A model generated the notes under the pieces. The model had not been told where the DNA came from and did not search any database. It worked only from the letters and a program-made list of their open reading frames with translations. 64,000 nt of DNA from Planotetraspora silvatica (lineage in GTDB: Bacteria; Actinomycetota; Actinomycetes; Streptosporangiales; Streptosporangiaceae): positions 146,376 through 210,375 of the forward strand of contig NZ_BOOQ01000031.1 in assembly GCF_016863315.1 (NCBI RefSeq). The letters run 5' to 3'. Each line of letters opens with the position of its first letter. The stretch's first letter is position 1. A program made the position numbers and the translations under genes. This document shows positions 56,261-64,000 of the stretch, one piece after another.

Positions 56261-57466
56261 GTGCAGCACCTGAGAGCGTCCCTGAAAGAGGCACTGCGGG
56301 CGCGGCCGTACATCTTCGACACCGCCGTGGCCATCTGCGTGTACGCGGTCATCCTCATGGCGACGTCCGCGGGGCCGGGCCCGGGGCCCGAGCTGACGCC
56401 GGGCCTGGCGGTGGCCGGGGTGGCGGTGTCCGGCGCCCTGGCGTTCCGGCGGCGTCGGCCGCTCGGCGTCCTCGCCGTCACCGTGGCCGGGACCGTCGTG
56501 CACGACGCGGTCGCGTCGTCCCGGAGCCCTCTCATCCTCGCCGCCATGGTGGCCACCCTCTCCACCGCGACCCTCGTGCCGCGCAGGACGGCATGGGTCG
56601 CGGGCACGGCGGCCGCGCTCACCCTCGCGGTGAGCCGGATGCTGACCTCGCATGAGACATGGCTCCACCCCGAGATCGTGGGCCTGGTCGCCTGGCTGGG
56701 CATGGCCACGGCGGCAGGCGACGCGCTGCGCAGCCGGCGCGCGTATGTGGCCGCCATCGAGGAGCGGGCGCGCCGCGCCGAGCAGACGCGCGAGGAGGAG
56801 GCCGAGCGCAGAGTCATGGAGGAACGCCTGCGGATCGCCAGGGAGCTCCACGACGTCCTGGCGCACCACATCGCCCTCATCAACGTCCAGTCGCAGGTCG
56901 CCGCGCACGTGCTCGACGACGAGCCGGCCCAGGCACGTGAGGCGCTGGGGCACATCAGGCTCGCGGGCCGCGCCGCGCTGGAGGAACTGCGGACCACCGT
57001 GGGCCTGCTCCGCCGGCCGGGCAGCCCGGACGAGTCCCTCACCGAGCTGGTCACAGAACCGGCGCCGGGGCTCGACCGGCTCGACGACCTGATCGGTTCG
57101 TTCACGGCCGCCGGGCTCGCCGTCGACTTCCGGATGGAGGGCGACCCGCGCCCGCTCCCCGCGCCCGTCGAGCTGGCCGCCTTCCGGGTGACGCAGGAGG
57201 CGCTGACCAACGTCAGCAAACACGCCCCGCGCGCCCGTGCCACCGTCCGGATCGTCTACACACCGCGGGATCTCGTCGTGGACGTCGCCGACGACGGCGG
57301 CCCGCTCAAGGCCCCCGCGGACGCCGGCCACGCGGGCCACGGGCTGGTGGGCATGCGTGAGCGGGCCCTGTCGGTGGGCGGGACGTTCACCACCGGCCCG
57401 TCCGTGACAGGCGGCTTCCGGGTGCTGGCCGTGCTCCCCGCCGCGCTGGGCGTGAGCTCGGCATGA
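56261..57466 (+). CDS. NarL-type sensor histidine kinase
   Basis: 401 residues. Five to six membrane helices (about residues 15-155) lead into a HisKA_3 dimerisation domain with H197 in RIARELHDVLAHHIALI, and a GHKL ATPase domain ending in GHGLVGMRERA. There is no extracytoplasmic sensing domain, so signals are probably read within the membrane, as in DesK/LiaS-like kinases. The GTG start has only a weak upstream GGAcGG. The response regulator overlaps its stop by four bases. Confidence 0.9.
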   Translation: MQHLRASLKEALRARPYIFDTAVAICVYAVILMATSAGPGPGPELTPGLAVAGVAVSGALAFRRRRPLGVLAVTVAGTVVHDAVASSRSPLILAAMVATLSTATLVPRRTAWVAGTAAALTLAVSRMLTSHETWLHPEIVGLVAWLGMATAAGDALRSRRAYVAAIEERARRAEQTREEEAERRVMEERLRIARELHDVLAHHIALINVQSQVAAHVLDDEPAQAREALGHIRLAGRAALEELRTTVGLLRRPGSPDESLTELVTEPAPGLDRLDDLIGSFTAAGLAVDFRMEGDPRPLPAPVELAAFRVTQEALTNVSKHAPRARATVRIVYTPRDLVVDVADDGGPLKAPADAGHAGHGLVGMRERALSVGGTFTTGPSVTGGFRVLAVLPAALGVSSA

Positions 57467-58146
57467 CGGGGGTCTCCCCGATCCGCATCGTGATCGCCGA
57501 CGACCAGGCGCTGGTCAGGGCGGGATTCCAGATCCTGGTCGACTCCGCGCCCGACCTCGCCGTGGTGGGGCAGGCGGCCACCGGCGACGAGGCCGTACGG
57601 CTCGCGCGGGCGACCCGGGCCGACGTGGTGCTGATGGACATCCGCATGCCCGGGATGGACGGCCTGGCCGCGACCCGGGCGATCACCTCCGACGGTGAGC
57701 TCTCCTCGGTCAAGGTGCTGGTCCTGACGACCTTCGAGATCGACGAGTACGTCTTCGCGGCTTTGCGCGCGGGGGCGAGCGGGTTCCTCGGCAAGAGCGT
57801 GGAGGCGGGCGAACTGCACGATGCGATCAGGCTGATCGCGCGCGGCGACTCCCTGCTGTCGCCGGTGGCGACCAAGAGCCTGATCGCCCGGTTCCTCGCG
57901 GGCCCGGCGTCCACCGTGGAGCACGTGCCCGAGGACCTCGACTCCCTCACCGACCGTGAGCGTGAGGTCATGATCCTCGTGGCGGCCGGGCTGACCAACG
58001 ACGAGATCGCCGAGCGGCTCGGCATCAGCAGGACGACGGCCAAGACGCACGTCAACCGGGCGATGCTCAAGCTCGGCGCGCACGATCGCGCGCAGATGGT
58101 GATCATCGCGTACGAGACCGGGCTGGTGCGCCCGGGATCCCGCTGA
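57463..58146 (+). CDS. LuxR/NarL family response regulator
   Basis: 227 residues. The receiver domain has acidic pocket residues IADDQ and phosphoacceptor Asp59 in VVLMDIRMPGMDG. The HTH LuxR domain reads LTDREREVMILVAAGLTNDEIAERLGISRTTAKTHVNRAMLKL. The ATG overlaps the kinase stop (ATGA). Directly upstream of the RND pump gene on the same strand, it is the likely activator of that pump or of a wider regulon. Confidence 0.94.
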   Translation: MTGVSPIRIVIADDQALVRAGFQILVDSAPDLAVVGQAATGDEAVRLARATRADVVLMDIRMPGMDGLAATRAITSDGELSSVKVLVLTTFEIDEYVFAALRAGASGFLGKSVEAGELHDAIRLIARGDSLLSPVATKSLIARFLAGPASTVEHVPEDLDSLTDREREVMILVAAGLTNDEIAERLGISRTTAKTHVNRAMLKLGAHDRAQMVIIAYETGLVRPGSR

Positions 58147-58322
58147 CCCCGTCCGCGGTGTAACCGTCCGCTGGCCGCTACTGCGATCGCGGTACCCGAA
58201 GACCGTCCTCGCGTCGGACGAGTCGGGTCCCCGCGCACGCGAGCCTTGAGACATCACGACGGGCTGCCGTCGGCCCGGGCCGAAATCGCATGAGCCCCGG
58301 TCATATGAAGAGAAGTGGAACG

Positions 58323-61300
58323 ATGTCCTTTCTGGCCAGATTGAGCCTCGCCAACCGGGGGCTGGTCGCGCTCCTGACCATCATGGTGGTCGGGTTCGGC
58401 GCGTATACGATCCCGGCGATCAAACAGCAGTTGCTGCCCTCGTTATCCCTCCCCACCGTGTCGATCATGTCGTCGTACCCGGGAGTGGCGCCGCAGATCG
58501 TCGAGGAGCAGGTGACCGTGCCGCTCGAGGACGCGGTCCGCGGCCTTGCGGGAGTCACCGGGGTCACCTCGATATCCAGGGAGTCCGGCGCGACGGTCGG
58601 GGTGGTGTTCGACTTCGGCGCCGACATCGACGCCGCGCAGGCCCAGATCCAGCAGGCGATCAGCCGGGTGTCCGCGCGGCTGCCCGTCGGCGTCGACCCT
58701 CAGGTCCTCGCGGGAAGCACCGACGACCTGCCGGTCATCCAGCTCGCCGCGGGATCGACCGGCGACCAGCGCGTGCTCGCCGCCAAGCTGAACTCCCAGG
58801 TCGCTCCCGCGCTCAGCGGAATCGACGGAGTCAGAGACGTCTCCGTCAGCGGCGCACGCGACCAGGTCGTCACCGTGACGCCGGACGACGACGAGCTGGC
58901 CCGCCACGGTCTGACCGCGGCCGCCGTGGTCGGCGCCATCCAGGCGGCCGGCGCCCCCGTTCCCGCCGGCACCCTCACCCAGTCGGACCGGACGCTGACC
59001 GTGCAGGTGGGCAAGGGCTTCACCGGCGTCGACGACCTCAAGAACCTCTACCTGACCCCCGCGCCTCCGGCCTCCGCCGGTGGGACCGCCGGGCCTCCCG
59101 CGGGCCGCCCGGCCGGCCGGACCGCGCCCGCCCCGGTACGGCTCGGCGACGTCGCGAAGGTCACCCTCGGCCTCGCCGACACGACCACGCTGACCAGGAC
59201 GAACGGCAAGCCCAGCCTGGCCGTGTCGATCACGATGAAGTCCGGCGGCAACGCGGTGTCGATCTCCGACGCCGTCCGGGCGAAGCTGCCGGAGCTGACA
59301 CGGGGACTCGGCGGGGACGCGCAGCTCACCGTGGTGTTCGACCAGGCGCCCTCCGTGCGGGAGTCCATCAACAGCCTGACCACCGAGGGCCTGCTCGGCC
59401 TGGTGATGGCCGTGCTGATCATCCTCGTCTTCCTCGCGTCGATCCGCTCAACCATCGTGACGGCGTTGTCGATCCCGCTGTCGGTGCTCATCGCGCTGAT
59501 CGCCCTGTGGGCGCGGGATTACTCGCTGAACATGCTGACCCTCGGCGCGCTCACCATCGCGATCGGCCGCGTCGTGGACGACTCGATCGTGGTGCTGGAG
59601 AACATCAAACGCCACCTGTCGTACGGCGAGGCCAAGCGGCAGGCGGTGGAGAACGCGGTCCGCGAGGTGGCGGGCGCGGTCACCGCGTCGACGCTGACCA
59701 CGGTCGCGGTCTTCCTGCCCATCGCGTTCACCGGCGGCCTCGTCGGCGAGCTCTTCAGCCCGTTCGCGGTCACGGTGACCGTGGCGCTGCTGGCCTCGCT
59801 GCTCGTCGCCCTCACCATGGTGCCGGTGCTCGCCTACTGGTTCATGAAGGCGCCGCAGGGGGCCGACGCGGAGGCGATCCGGGTCCAGGCCGAGGAGCGG
59901 GAGCGGCACGGGTGGCTCCAGCGGGCGTACGTCCCGGTCATCCGGTACGCGACCGAGCACAGGTTCAGGATCGTGGCCGCGGCTCTGGTCATCTTCGTGG
60001 GGACGCTCGCGCTGGTCCCGAGGCTGCAGACGAGCTTCATCGACGGAACCGGCGAGAACACCGTCAACATCACCCAGACCCTGCCCGTCGGCACGTCGCT
60101 GGCGAGCGCCGACGCCAAGGCCAAGCAGGTCGAGCAGGTCGTCACCGCGACGAAGGAGGTCGAGTCCTACCAGGTCACGGTGGGCGGGCGTAACAACGTC
60201 AACCCGGGCGCCAACTCCGCCGGCGGCGGCGCGGCGCGCGCCGGATTCTCGCTCACGCTGAAGGACGGCAGCGACGTCACCGCGGTGCAGGACTCCCTGC
60301 GTGACCGCATCGCCAAGCTGCCCGATGTCGGCGAGATCCAGGTCGGGCAGTCGGGCGGCCTCGGCGGCAACGGGCTCGAGGTCGACGTGCAGGCGGCCGA
60401 GCTGGACACGCTGTCGGCCACGGCCAAGCAGGTGCAGCAGGCCATGACCGCCGTCCCCGGTGTGACCGAGGTGACCACCACCATCGCCGACACCGCCCCT
60501 CGCCTGGAGGTGACGGTGGACCGGAAGAAGGCCGCCGCACACGGGCTCACGGAGATCGCCGTCGGGCAGGCCGTGACGCAGGCGCTGCGCGGCAGCACCG
60601 TCACGCAGCTCAACCTCGACGGGGCGAACGCGGCCGTGATCGTGCGCCCGGTCGGCGCTCCGGCGTCGCTGGCCGCACTGCGCGGCCTCACGCTCGTGGG
60701 GAAGACCACCCTGGCGGACGTAGCGACCGTCCGCGAGGTCGACGGGCCTGTTCAGCTCACCCGCATCGACGGCAAGCGCAGCGCGACGATCTCCGGCAAG
60801 GCCTCGGGCTCCGACCTCGGGGCGACGAACACCGCCCTGAAGAAGCGGCTGGACGCGCTCAAGCTCCCGGCGGGCGCCACCTACACGATCGGCGGCGTCA
60901 GCGCCGACCAGCAGGAGGCGTTCGGCAACCTCGGTCTCGCCCTCGTGGCGGCGGTGGCGCTGGTGTTCCTCATCATGGTGGCCACCTTCCGGAGCCTCAT
61001 CCAGCCGCTGGTGCTCCTGGTCTCCATCCCGTTCGCCGCGACGGGAGCGCTCGGGCTGCTCCTGGTCACCGGCACGTCGCTCGGCCTGGCCGCGATGATC
61101 GGCATGCTGATGCTCGTCGGCATCGTGGTGACCAACGCCATCGTCCTGCTCGACCTGATCAACCAGTATCGGGATCAGGGCATGTCGCTGCACGAGGCCG
61201 TGGTCGAGGGCGGCAGGCGGCGGTTGCGTCCCATCCTGATGACGGCCCTGGCCACCATCTTCGCGCTGCTGCCCATGGCCCTGGGCATCACCGGAGGCGG

Positions 61301-61490
61301 AGGCTTCATCTCCAAGCCGCTCGCCGTCGTGGTGATCGGCGGTCTGATCAGCTCCACGGCGCTCACGCTCATCCTGGTCCCGACCCTCTACACCATGGTC
61401 GAGAACCGCAAGGAGAGGCGCCGGCTCCGGGGTGCCGTACCACCGGTCCCGGAACGCACTCCCGAGCCCGTGGGCACCGCGGCGGGTTAG
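58323..61490 (+). CDS. RND-family efflux permease (HAE1/AcrB-like)
   Basis: 1055 residues. It has the standard two-fold repeat: TM1 followed by a large porter domain, then five helices, repeated. The start is MSFLARLSLANRGLVALLTI, and the conserved SSYPGVAPQIVEEQVTVPLED, RVVDDSIVVLENIKRHL and PMALGITGGGGFISKPLA blocks are visible. A Pro/Gly-rich insert (about residues 255-275) is not conserved. No membrane fusion protein or outer membrane channel gene is nearby, as expected for a monoderm actinobacterium. The ATG follows AGTGGA. It lies 176 bases after the two-component pair. Confidence 0.9.
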   Translation: MSFLARLSLANRGLVALLTIMVVGFGAYTIPAIKQQLLPSLSLPTVSIMSSYPGVAPQIVEEQVTVPLEDAVRGLAGVTGVTSISRESGATVGVVFDFGADIDAAQAQIQQAISRVSARLPVGVDPQVLAGSTDDLPVIQLAAGSTGDQRVLAAKLNSQVAPALSGIDGVRDVSVSGARDQVVTVTPDDDELARHGLTAAAVVGAIQAAGAPVPAGTLTQSDRTLTVQVGKGFTGVDDLKNLYLTPAPPASAGGTAGPPAGRPAGRTAPAPVRLGDVAKVTLGLADTTTLTRTNGKPSLAVSITMKSGGNAVSISDAVRAKLPELTRGLGGDAQLTVVFDQAPSVRESINSLTTEGLLGLVMAVLIILVFLASIRSTIVTALSIPLSVLIALIALWARDYSLNMLTLGALTIAIGRVVDDSIVVLENIKRHLSYGEAKRQAVENAVREVAGAVTASTLTTVAVFLPIAFTGGLVGELFSPFAVTVTVALLASLLVALTMVPVLAYWFMKAPQGADAEAIRVQAEERERHGWLQRAYVPVIRYATEHRFRIVAAALVIFVGTLALVPRLQTSFIDGTGENTVNITQTLPVGTSLASADAKAKQVEQVVTATKEVESYQVTVGGRNNVNPGANSAGGGAARAGFSLTLKDGSDVTAVQDSLRDRIAKLPDVGEIQVGQSGGLGGNGLEVDVQAAELDTLSATAKQVQQAMTAVPGVTEVTTTIADTAPRLEVTVDRKKAAAHGLTEIAVGQAVTQALRGSTVTQLNLDGANAAVIVRPVGAPASLAALRGLTLVGKTTLADVATVREVDGPVQLTRIDGKRSATISGKASGSDLGATNTALKKRLDALKLPAGATYTIGGVSADQQEAFGNLGLALVAAVALVFLIMVATFRSLIQPLVLLVSIPFAATGALGLLLVTGTSLGLAAMIGMLMLVGIVVTNAIVLLDLINQYRDQGMSLHEAVVEGGRRRLRPILMTALATIFALLPMALGITGGGGFISKPLAVVVIGGLISSTALTLILVPTLYTMVENRKERRRLRGAVPPVPERTPEPVGTAAG

Positions 61491-61792
61491 GACCCGGAAG
61501 CGGCCGTGTCGCGCACGTGATGATCCACGAGATCGAGCGGCGCGCGCACGGCCGCGTTCGGCCTCCGAGTCGAGACCGTCGCCACCGAGAGCGACCAGGC
61601 GAGCGTGGCGTCGGAGACGGTCAGCACGGCCAGGTCCCGGGCGTCCCGGGCACCTGGCTTGACCGGCGACGTCCTGGCCCCGGCCGCACGACGCCTGGGC
61701 GGAAATATTCGAGGGCTCAAGTTTGTCGCTAGTGGCCAGAGGCTCCCAGGCTTCTTTGCCCTCGAGGGCCTGATCGTAGGAGGCTGTTTGCC
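61491..61792. other. Intergenic region without supported gene
   Basis: About 300 bp between the RND pump gene and the DUF2218 gene. A minus-strand frame (about 61500-61730) encodes RDLAVLTVSDATLAWSLSVA..., which could be a decayed gene end but has no start signal or recognised family. The 3' part, TTTGTCGCTAGT upstream of the DUF2218 gene, may hold its promoter. Confidence 0.35.
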
Positions 61793-62086
61793 ATGCCCAG
61801 TTCCACCGCACATGTCGCGACTGACGCCGCCGCTCGGTACGCCAAGCAACTCGCGTCCCACCTCGGCCGCAAGGTCGCGGTCGAGGACCTGCCCGGCGAC
61901 GGCTACCGGCTCGCCTTCTCCGCCGGGGAGGGGACCCTCACGCCGGAGGCGGACCGGCTCGTCATGCGCGCCACCGCCTCGGACGCGGAGTCCCTCGCCA
62001 CCGTGCAGGACGTCCTCGGCCGGCACCTGGAACGGTTCGGCCAGCGACGCGAGCTCGTCGTGACCTGGCAGGAGGACGCCTCATGA
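61793..62086 (+). CDS. DUF2218 domain protein
   Basis: 97 residues, soluble alpha/beta: AARYAKQLASHLGRKVAVEDLPGDGYRLAF, EADRLVMRATASDAESLATVQDVLGRHLERFGQRRELVVTWQ. This matches DUF2218, a small family often near siderophore or nonribosomal peptide genes. TAGGAGG precedes the ATG with ideal spacing. It begins a three-gene set with the phosphoesterase and phosphopantetheinyl transferase genes. Confidence 0.83.
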   Translation: MPSSTAHVATDAAARYAKQLASHLGRKVAVEDLPGDGYRLAFSAGEGTLTPEADRLVMRATASDAESLATVQDVLGRHLERFGQRRELVVTWQEDAS

Positions 62087-62122
62087 CCGGCATCACGGCA
62101 TGAGACGTCGCGGGTCCGTCCG

Positions 62123-62953
62123 GTGACCGGGACGCTGTACGCCATCAGCGACCTCCACATCGGCTATCCGGAGAACCGCGAGATCGTCGCCGGGCTGCGG
62201 CCGGAAACGGGCGACGACTGGCTGATCGTCGCCGGCGACGTCGCCGAGACGCCCGCCGACATCGAGTGGGCGCTCGGCACCCTCTCCGACCGCTACGCGA
62301 AGGTGATCTGGGCTCCCGGCAACCACGAACTGTGGACCACCGCACACGACCCGGTGACCCTGCGCGGCGTGGCGCGTTACGAGCACCTCGTCGGCATCTG
62401 CCGCGATCTCAAGGTGTCCACTCCCGAGGATCCGTACCCCGTGTGGAACGGCCAGGACGGGCCCGTCGCCGTCGCCCCCCTGTTCGTGCTCTACGACTAC
62501 AGCTTCCTTCCCGCCGGGACCTCGACGAAGGACGAGGGCCTGGACTACGCGCACGGGACGGGCATCGTCTGCTCCGATGAGTTCGTGCTGCATCCGGATC
62601 CCCATCCGTCGCGAGAGGCCTGGTGCCACGCGAGGGTCGAGCAGACAGAGCGCCGCCTGGCGGGGCTCGGGCTGCCGACCGTGCTGGTCAACCACTTTCC
62701 ACTCGTCCGGGAGCCGACGAGCGTCCTGCGCTACCCCGAGTTCGCCATGTGGTGCGGAACCGAGCGGACCGCCGATTGGCACACGCGTTTCCAGGCCGCG
62801 GCCGTCGTCTACGGCCACCTGCACATCCCCCGGACGACCTGGTACGACGGGGTCCGGTTCGAGGAGGTCTCGCTGGGCTACCCGCGAGAGTGGCGGCTGC
62901 GGGACGAGGGGCCGGCCCAGCCGCGCGCCATCCTGCCGGGGAGCCCGGGATGA
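62123..62953 (+). CDS. Metallophosphoesterase
   Basis: 276 residues of the calcineurin-like phosphoesterase fold. Motifs in order are ISDLHIGY (D-x-H), VAGDVAETPADIEWAL, APGNHELW (G-N-H-E) and VYGHLHIPRTTW (G-H-x-H). The GTG start is used for lack of a better in-frame codon. It is coupled (ATGA) to the phosphopantetheinyl transferase gene; the same gene order is common in actinomycetes, where it may help regulate carrier-protein activation. Confidence 0.85.
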   Translation: MTGTLYAISDLHIGYPENREIVAGLRPETGDDWLIVAGDVAETPADIEWALGTLSDRYAKVIWAPGNHELWTTAHDPVTLRGVARYEHLVGICRDLKVSTPEDPYPVWNGQDGPVAVAPLFVLYDYSFLPAGTSTKDEGLDYAHGTGIVCSDEFVLHPDPHPSREAWCHARVEQTERRLAGLGLPTVLVNHFPLVREPTSVLRYPEFAMWCGTERTADWHTRFQAAAVVYGHLHIPRTTWYDGVRFEEVSLGYPREWRLRDEGPAQPRAILPGSPG

Positions 62954-63621
62954 TCGGCGAGATCCTTCCTGCGTGGGTGACGGTGGCCGAGATGTCCGAT
63001 GACGCGCCCGAGGACACGCTGTTCCCCGAGGAGGAACCGCTGATCGCGCGCGCCGTCGAGAAGCGGCGACGCGAGTTCATCACCGGACGGCACTGCGCGC
63101 GGACGGCGCTCGCCCGCCTGGGGGTGCCTCCTGGCCCCATCCTCCGCGGCGACCGGGGCGCGCCGCAGTGGCCGTCCGGCACGATCGGGAGTATCACGCA
63201 CTGCTCCGGATATCGCGCCGCCGCCGTCGCGACGTCGACGTCCGGAATCACCATCGGCATCGACGCCGAACCGCACGGACTTCTGCCCGACGGGGTGCTC
63301 GAAACGGTCGCCTCTCCGGAGGAGATCGCCGCGCTCGACCGGCTGCGCAACGGGAATCCGCAGGTGAGCTGGGACAGGATCCTGTTCAGCGCCAAAGAGT
63401 CGGTCTACAAGGCCTGGTTTCCTCTCACTGGGCGTTGGCTCGACTTCACCGAGGCCACGGTCGATGTCGATCCCTCGGGACGCTTCACCGCGACGCTGCT
63501 GATCTCTGATCCCCGGATGGGAACCGACCGGCTGGCAGGCAGATGGATCGTCGCCGACGGATTTCTCGCCACCGCCATCGCACTCCCCCGCGTCGTCCCG
63601 GAGCACGACCGCTCCATGTGA
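62950..63621 (+). CDS. 4'-phosphopantetheinyl transferase (EntD/Sfp type)
   Basis: 223 residues. Transfers the phosphopantetheine arm of CoA onto carrier proteins of NRPS, PKS or siderophore synthesis. The motifs are RRREFITGRHCARTALARLG, the CoA/metal motif GIDAEP and FSAKESVYKAWFP. The ATG overlaps the phosphoesterase stop. No NRPS or PKS gene lies in the window, so it may serve distant clusters. Ends just before the DUF222/HNH gene. Confidence 0.93.
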   Translation: MIGEILPAWVTVAEMSDDAPEDTLFPEEEPLIARAVEKRRREFITGRHCARTALARLGVPPGPILRGDRGAPQWPSGTIGSITHCSGYRAAAVATSTSGITIGIDAEPHGLLPDGVLETVASPEEIAALDRLRNGNPQVSWDRILFSAKESVYKAWFPLTGRWLDFTEATVDVDPSGRFTATLLISDPRMGTDRLAGRWIVADGFLATAIALPRVVPEHDRSM

Positions 63622-63720
63622 CGGCGGGGTCTCGGGGATTCACGGCCTCGTGATCCCGCAAGCTCGACCGGCTCGCGGGGCGCGGCTCCGCAGGCATGGC
63701 GGTGTGCCCGCCCTCGGGGT

Positions 63721-64000
63721 TCAGGAGGGCGGTATGTCGTCGTCGACGTGTATCGGCTGGGGTGGTGGGTGGGTATCCCGCTGGCCGGCCGGGTGGTCGG
63801 TCCAGATGGGGGTGTGTTCCCAGGGGTGGGATGGGACGTCGGTTTCCGCTGTGGGGTGGTCGGTGGTGTGAGGGTTGGGTTCGGGGAGGGGTTCGATGAT
63901 CGGTGGGGGTTGGACGGGGTAGCGGTGGCCGGTTCGGCTGATCCAGGTCAGGTGGCCGGGCGCGGTCTGGGTGAGTTGCCAGCCGTGGTCGCGGAGGTCA
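63721..64000 (-). CDS. DUF222/HNH (13E12-type) protein, C-terminal fragment
   Basis: On the minus strand the last ~92 codons of a gene enter from beyond base 64000 and stop at the complement of 63721-63723. They read DLRDHGWQLTQTAPGHLTWISRTGHRYPVQPPP followed by a Pro/His-rich tail. 'GW...T..P.G...W.TP.GR.Y...P' is the usual end of DUF222/HNH (REP13E12-like) proteins, often multi-copy in actinobacteria and possibly mobile. The catalytic HNH core is outside the window, so the assignment is from the C-terminal pattern only. Confidence 0.72.
   Translation of the reverse strand, partial: DLRDHGWQLTQTAPGHLTWISRTGHRYPVQPPPIIEPLPEPNPHTTDHPTAETDVPSHPWEHTPIWTDHPAGQRDTHPPPQPIHVDDDIPPS

Noticed and set aside
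61487..62026. Minus-strand frame over the intergenic region before DUF2218
   Set aside because: Half of it is the shadow of the DUF2218 gene; the rest shows no family or ribosome-binding site.

Overview
The window is high-GC DNA from a filamentous actinobacterium. Several features point to the Streptosporangiaceae or a close relative (inference from family content; no 16S or tRNA gene lies in the window). These are the GTG-rich starts, ATGA/GTGA start-stop overlaps, SPW, CsbD and DUF3311 proteins, a type II NADH dehydrogenase, a WS/DGAT acyltransferase, a very large CtpI-type P-type ATPase and a DUF222/HNH protein at the right edge. It reads as ordinary chromosome with a strong accessory flavour. 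I see no phage, insertion sequence, CRISPR array or cas gene.

Left part (1-17 kb): a two-gene ABC-2 exporter cut by the window edge, an amidohydrolase, and a fused anthranilate synthase (TrpEG). The trpEG leader encodes a short peptide with tandem Trp codons followed by a terminator hairpin, so it is a classical ribosome-mediated attenuator. Then come a CocE/NonD-type hydrolase, a peculiar 53-bp repeat array, the DUF3311-MctP monocarboxylate symporter pair, a type II NADH dehydrogenase, a transmembrane Ser/Thr kinase, a WS/DGAT acyltransferase and a Tat-exported CehA/McbA-type metallohydrolase with an Asp-box propeller. A second 53-bp repeat array lies just beyond it.

Middle part (17-36 kb): small membrane proteins, a YfcE-like phosphoesterase, a Ppx/GppA phosphatase, a modular GH18 chitinase, an APC permease, the RNA-binding protein Tex, a methyltransferase-DCC fusion with a partner membrane gene divergent from a TetR regulator, an MBL-fold hydrolase, an EEP-family nuclease or phosphatase, a ROK-family kinase and an Lrp/AsnC regulator. 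The regulator is divergent from a complete oligopeptide-type ABC operon: binding protein, two permeases, two ATPases and a catalytically degenerate M24 'peptidase'.

Right part (42-64 kb): a DJ-1/PfpI protein; a membrane-anchored protein with a tail of roughly 390 residues of Thr/Arg pentapeptide repeats, next to the 1540-residue CtpI-like ATPase; small stress-type proteins (a 41-residue peptide, CsbD, SPW); a ThDP-family enzyme with a degenerate cofactor motif; DoxX; a FAD oxidoreductase; a glutathionyl-hydroquinone-reductase-like protein; a NarL-type two-component pair followed by an RND pump; and a DUF2218-phosphoesterase-phosphopantetheinyl transferase cassette.

The most unusual structure is the pair of intergenic arrays at 7134-7751 and 17227-17780. 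Each is built of 53-bp units with two conserved boxes, about five helical turns apart. Units on the left half point right and units on the right half point left, so each array is a large imperfect inverted repeat.
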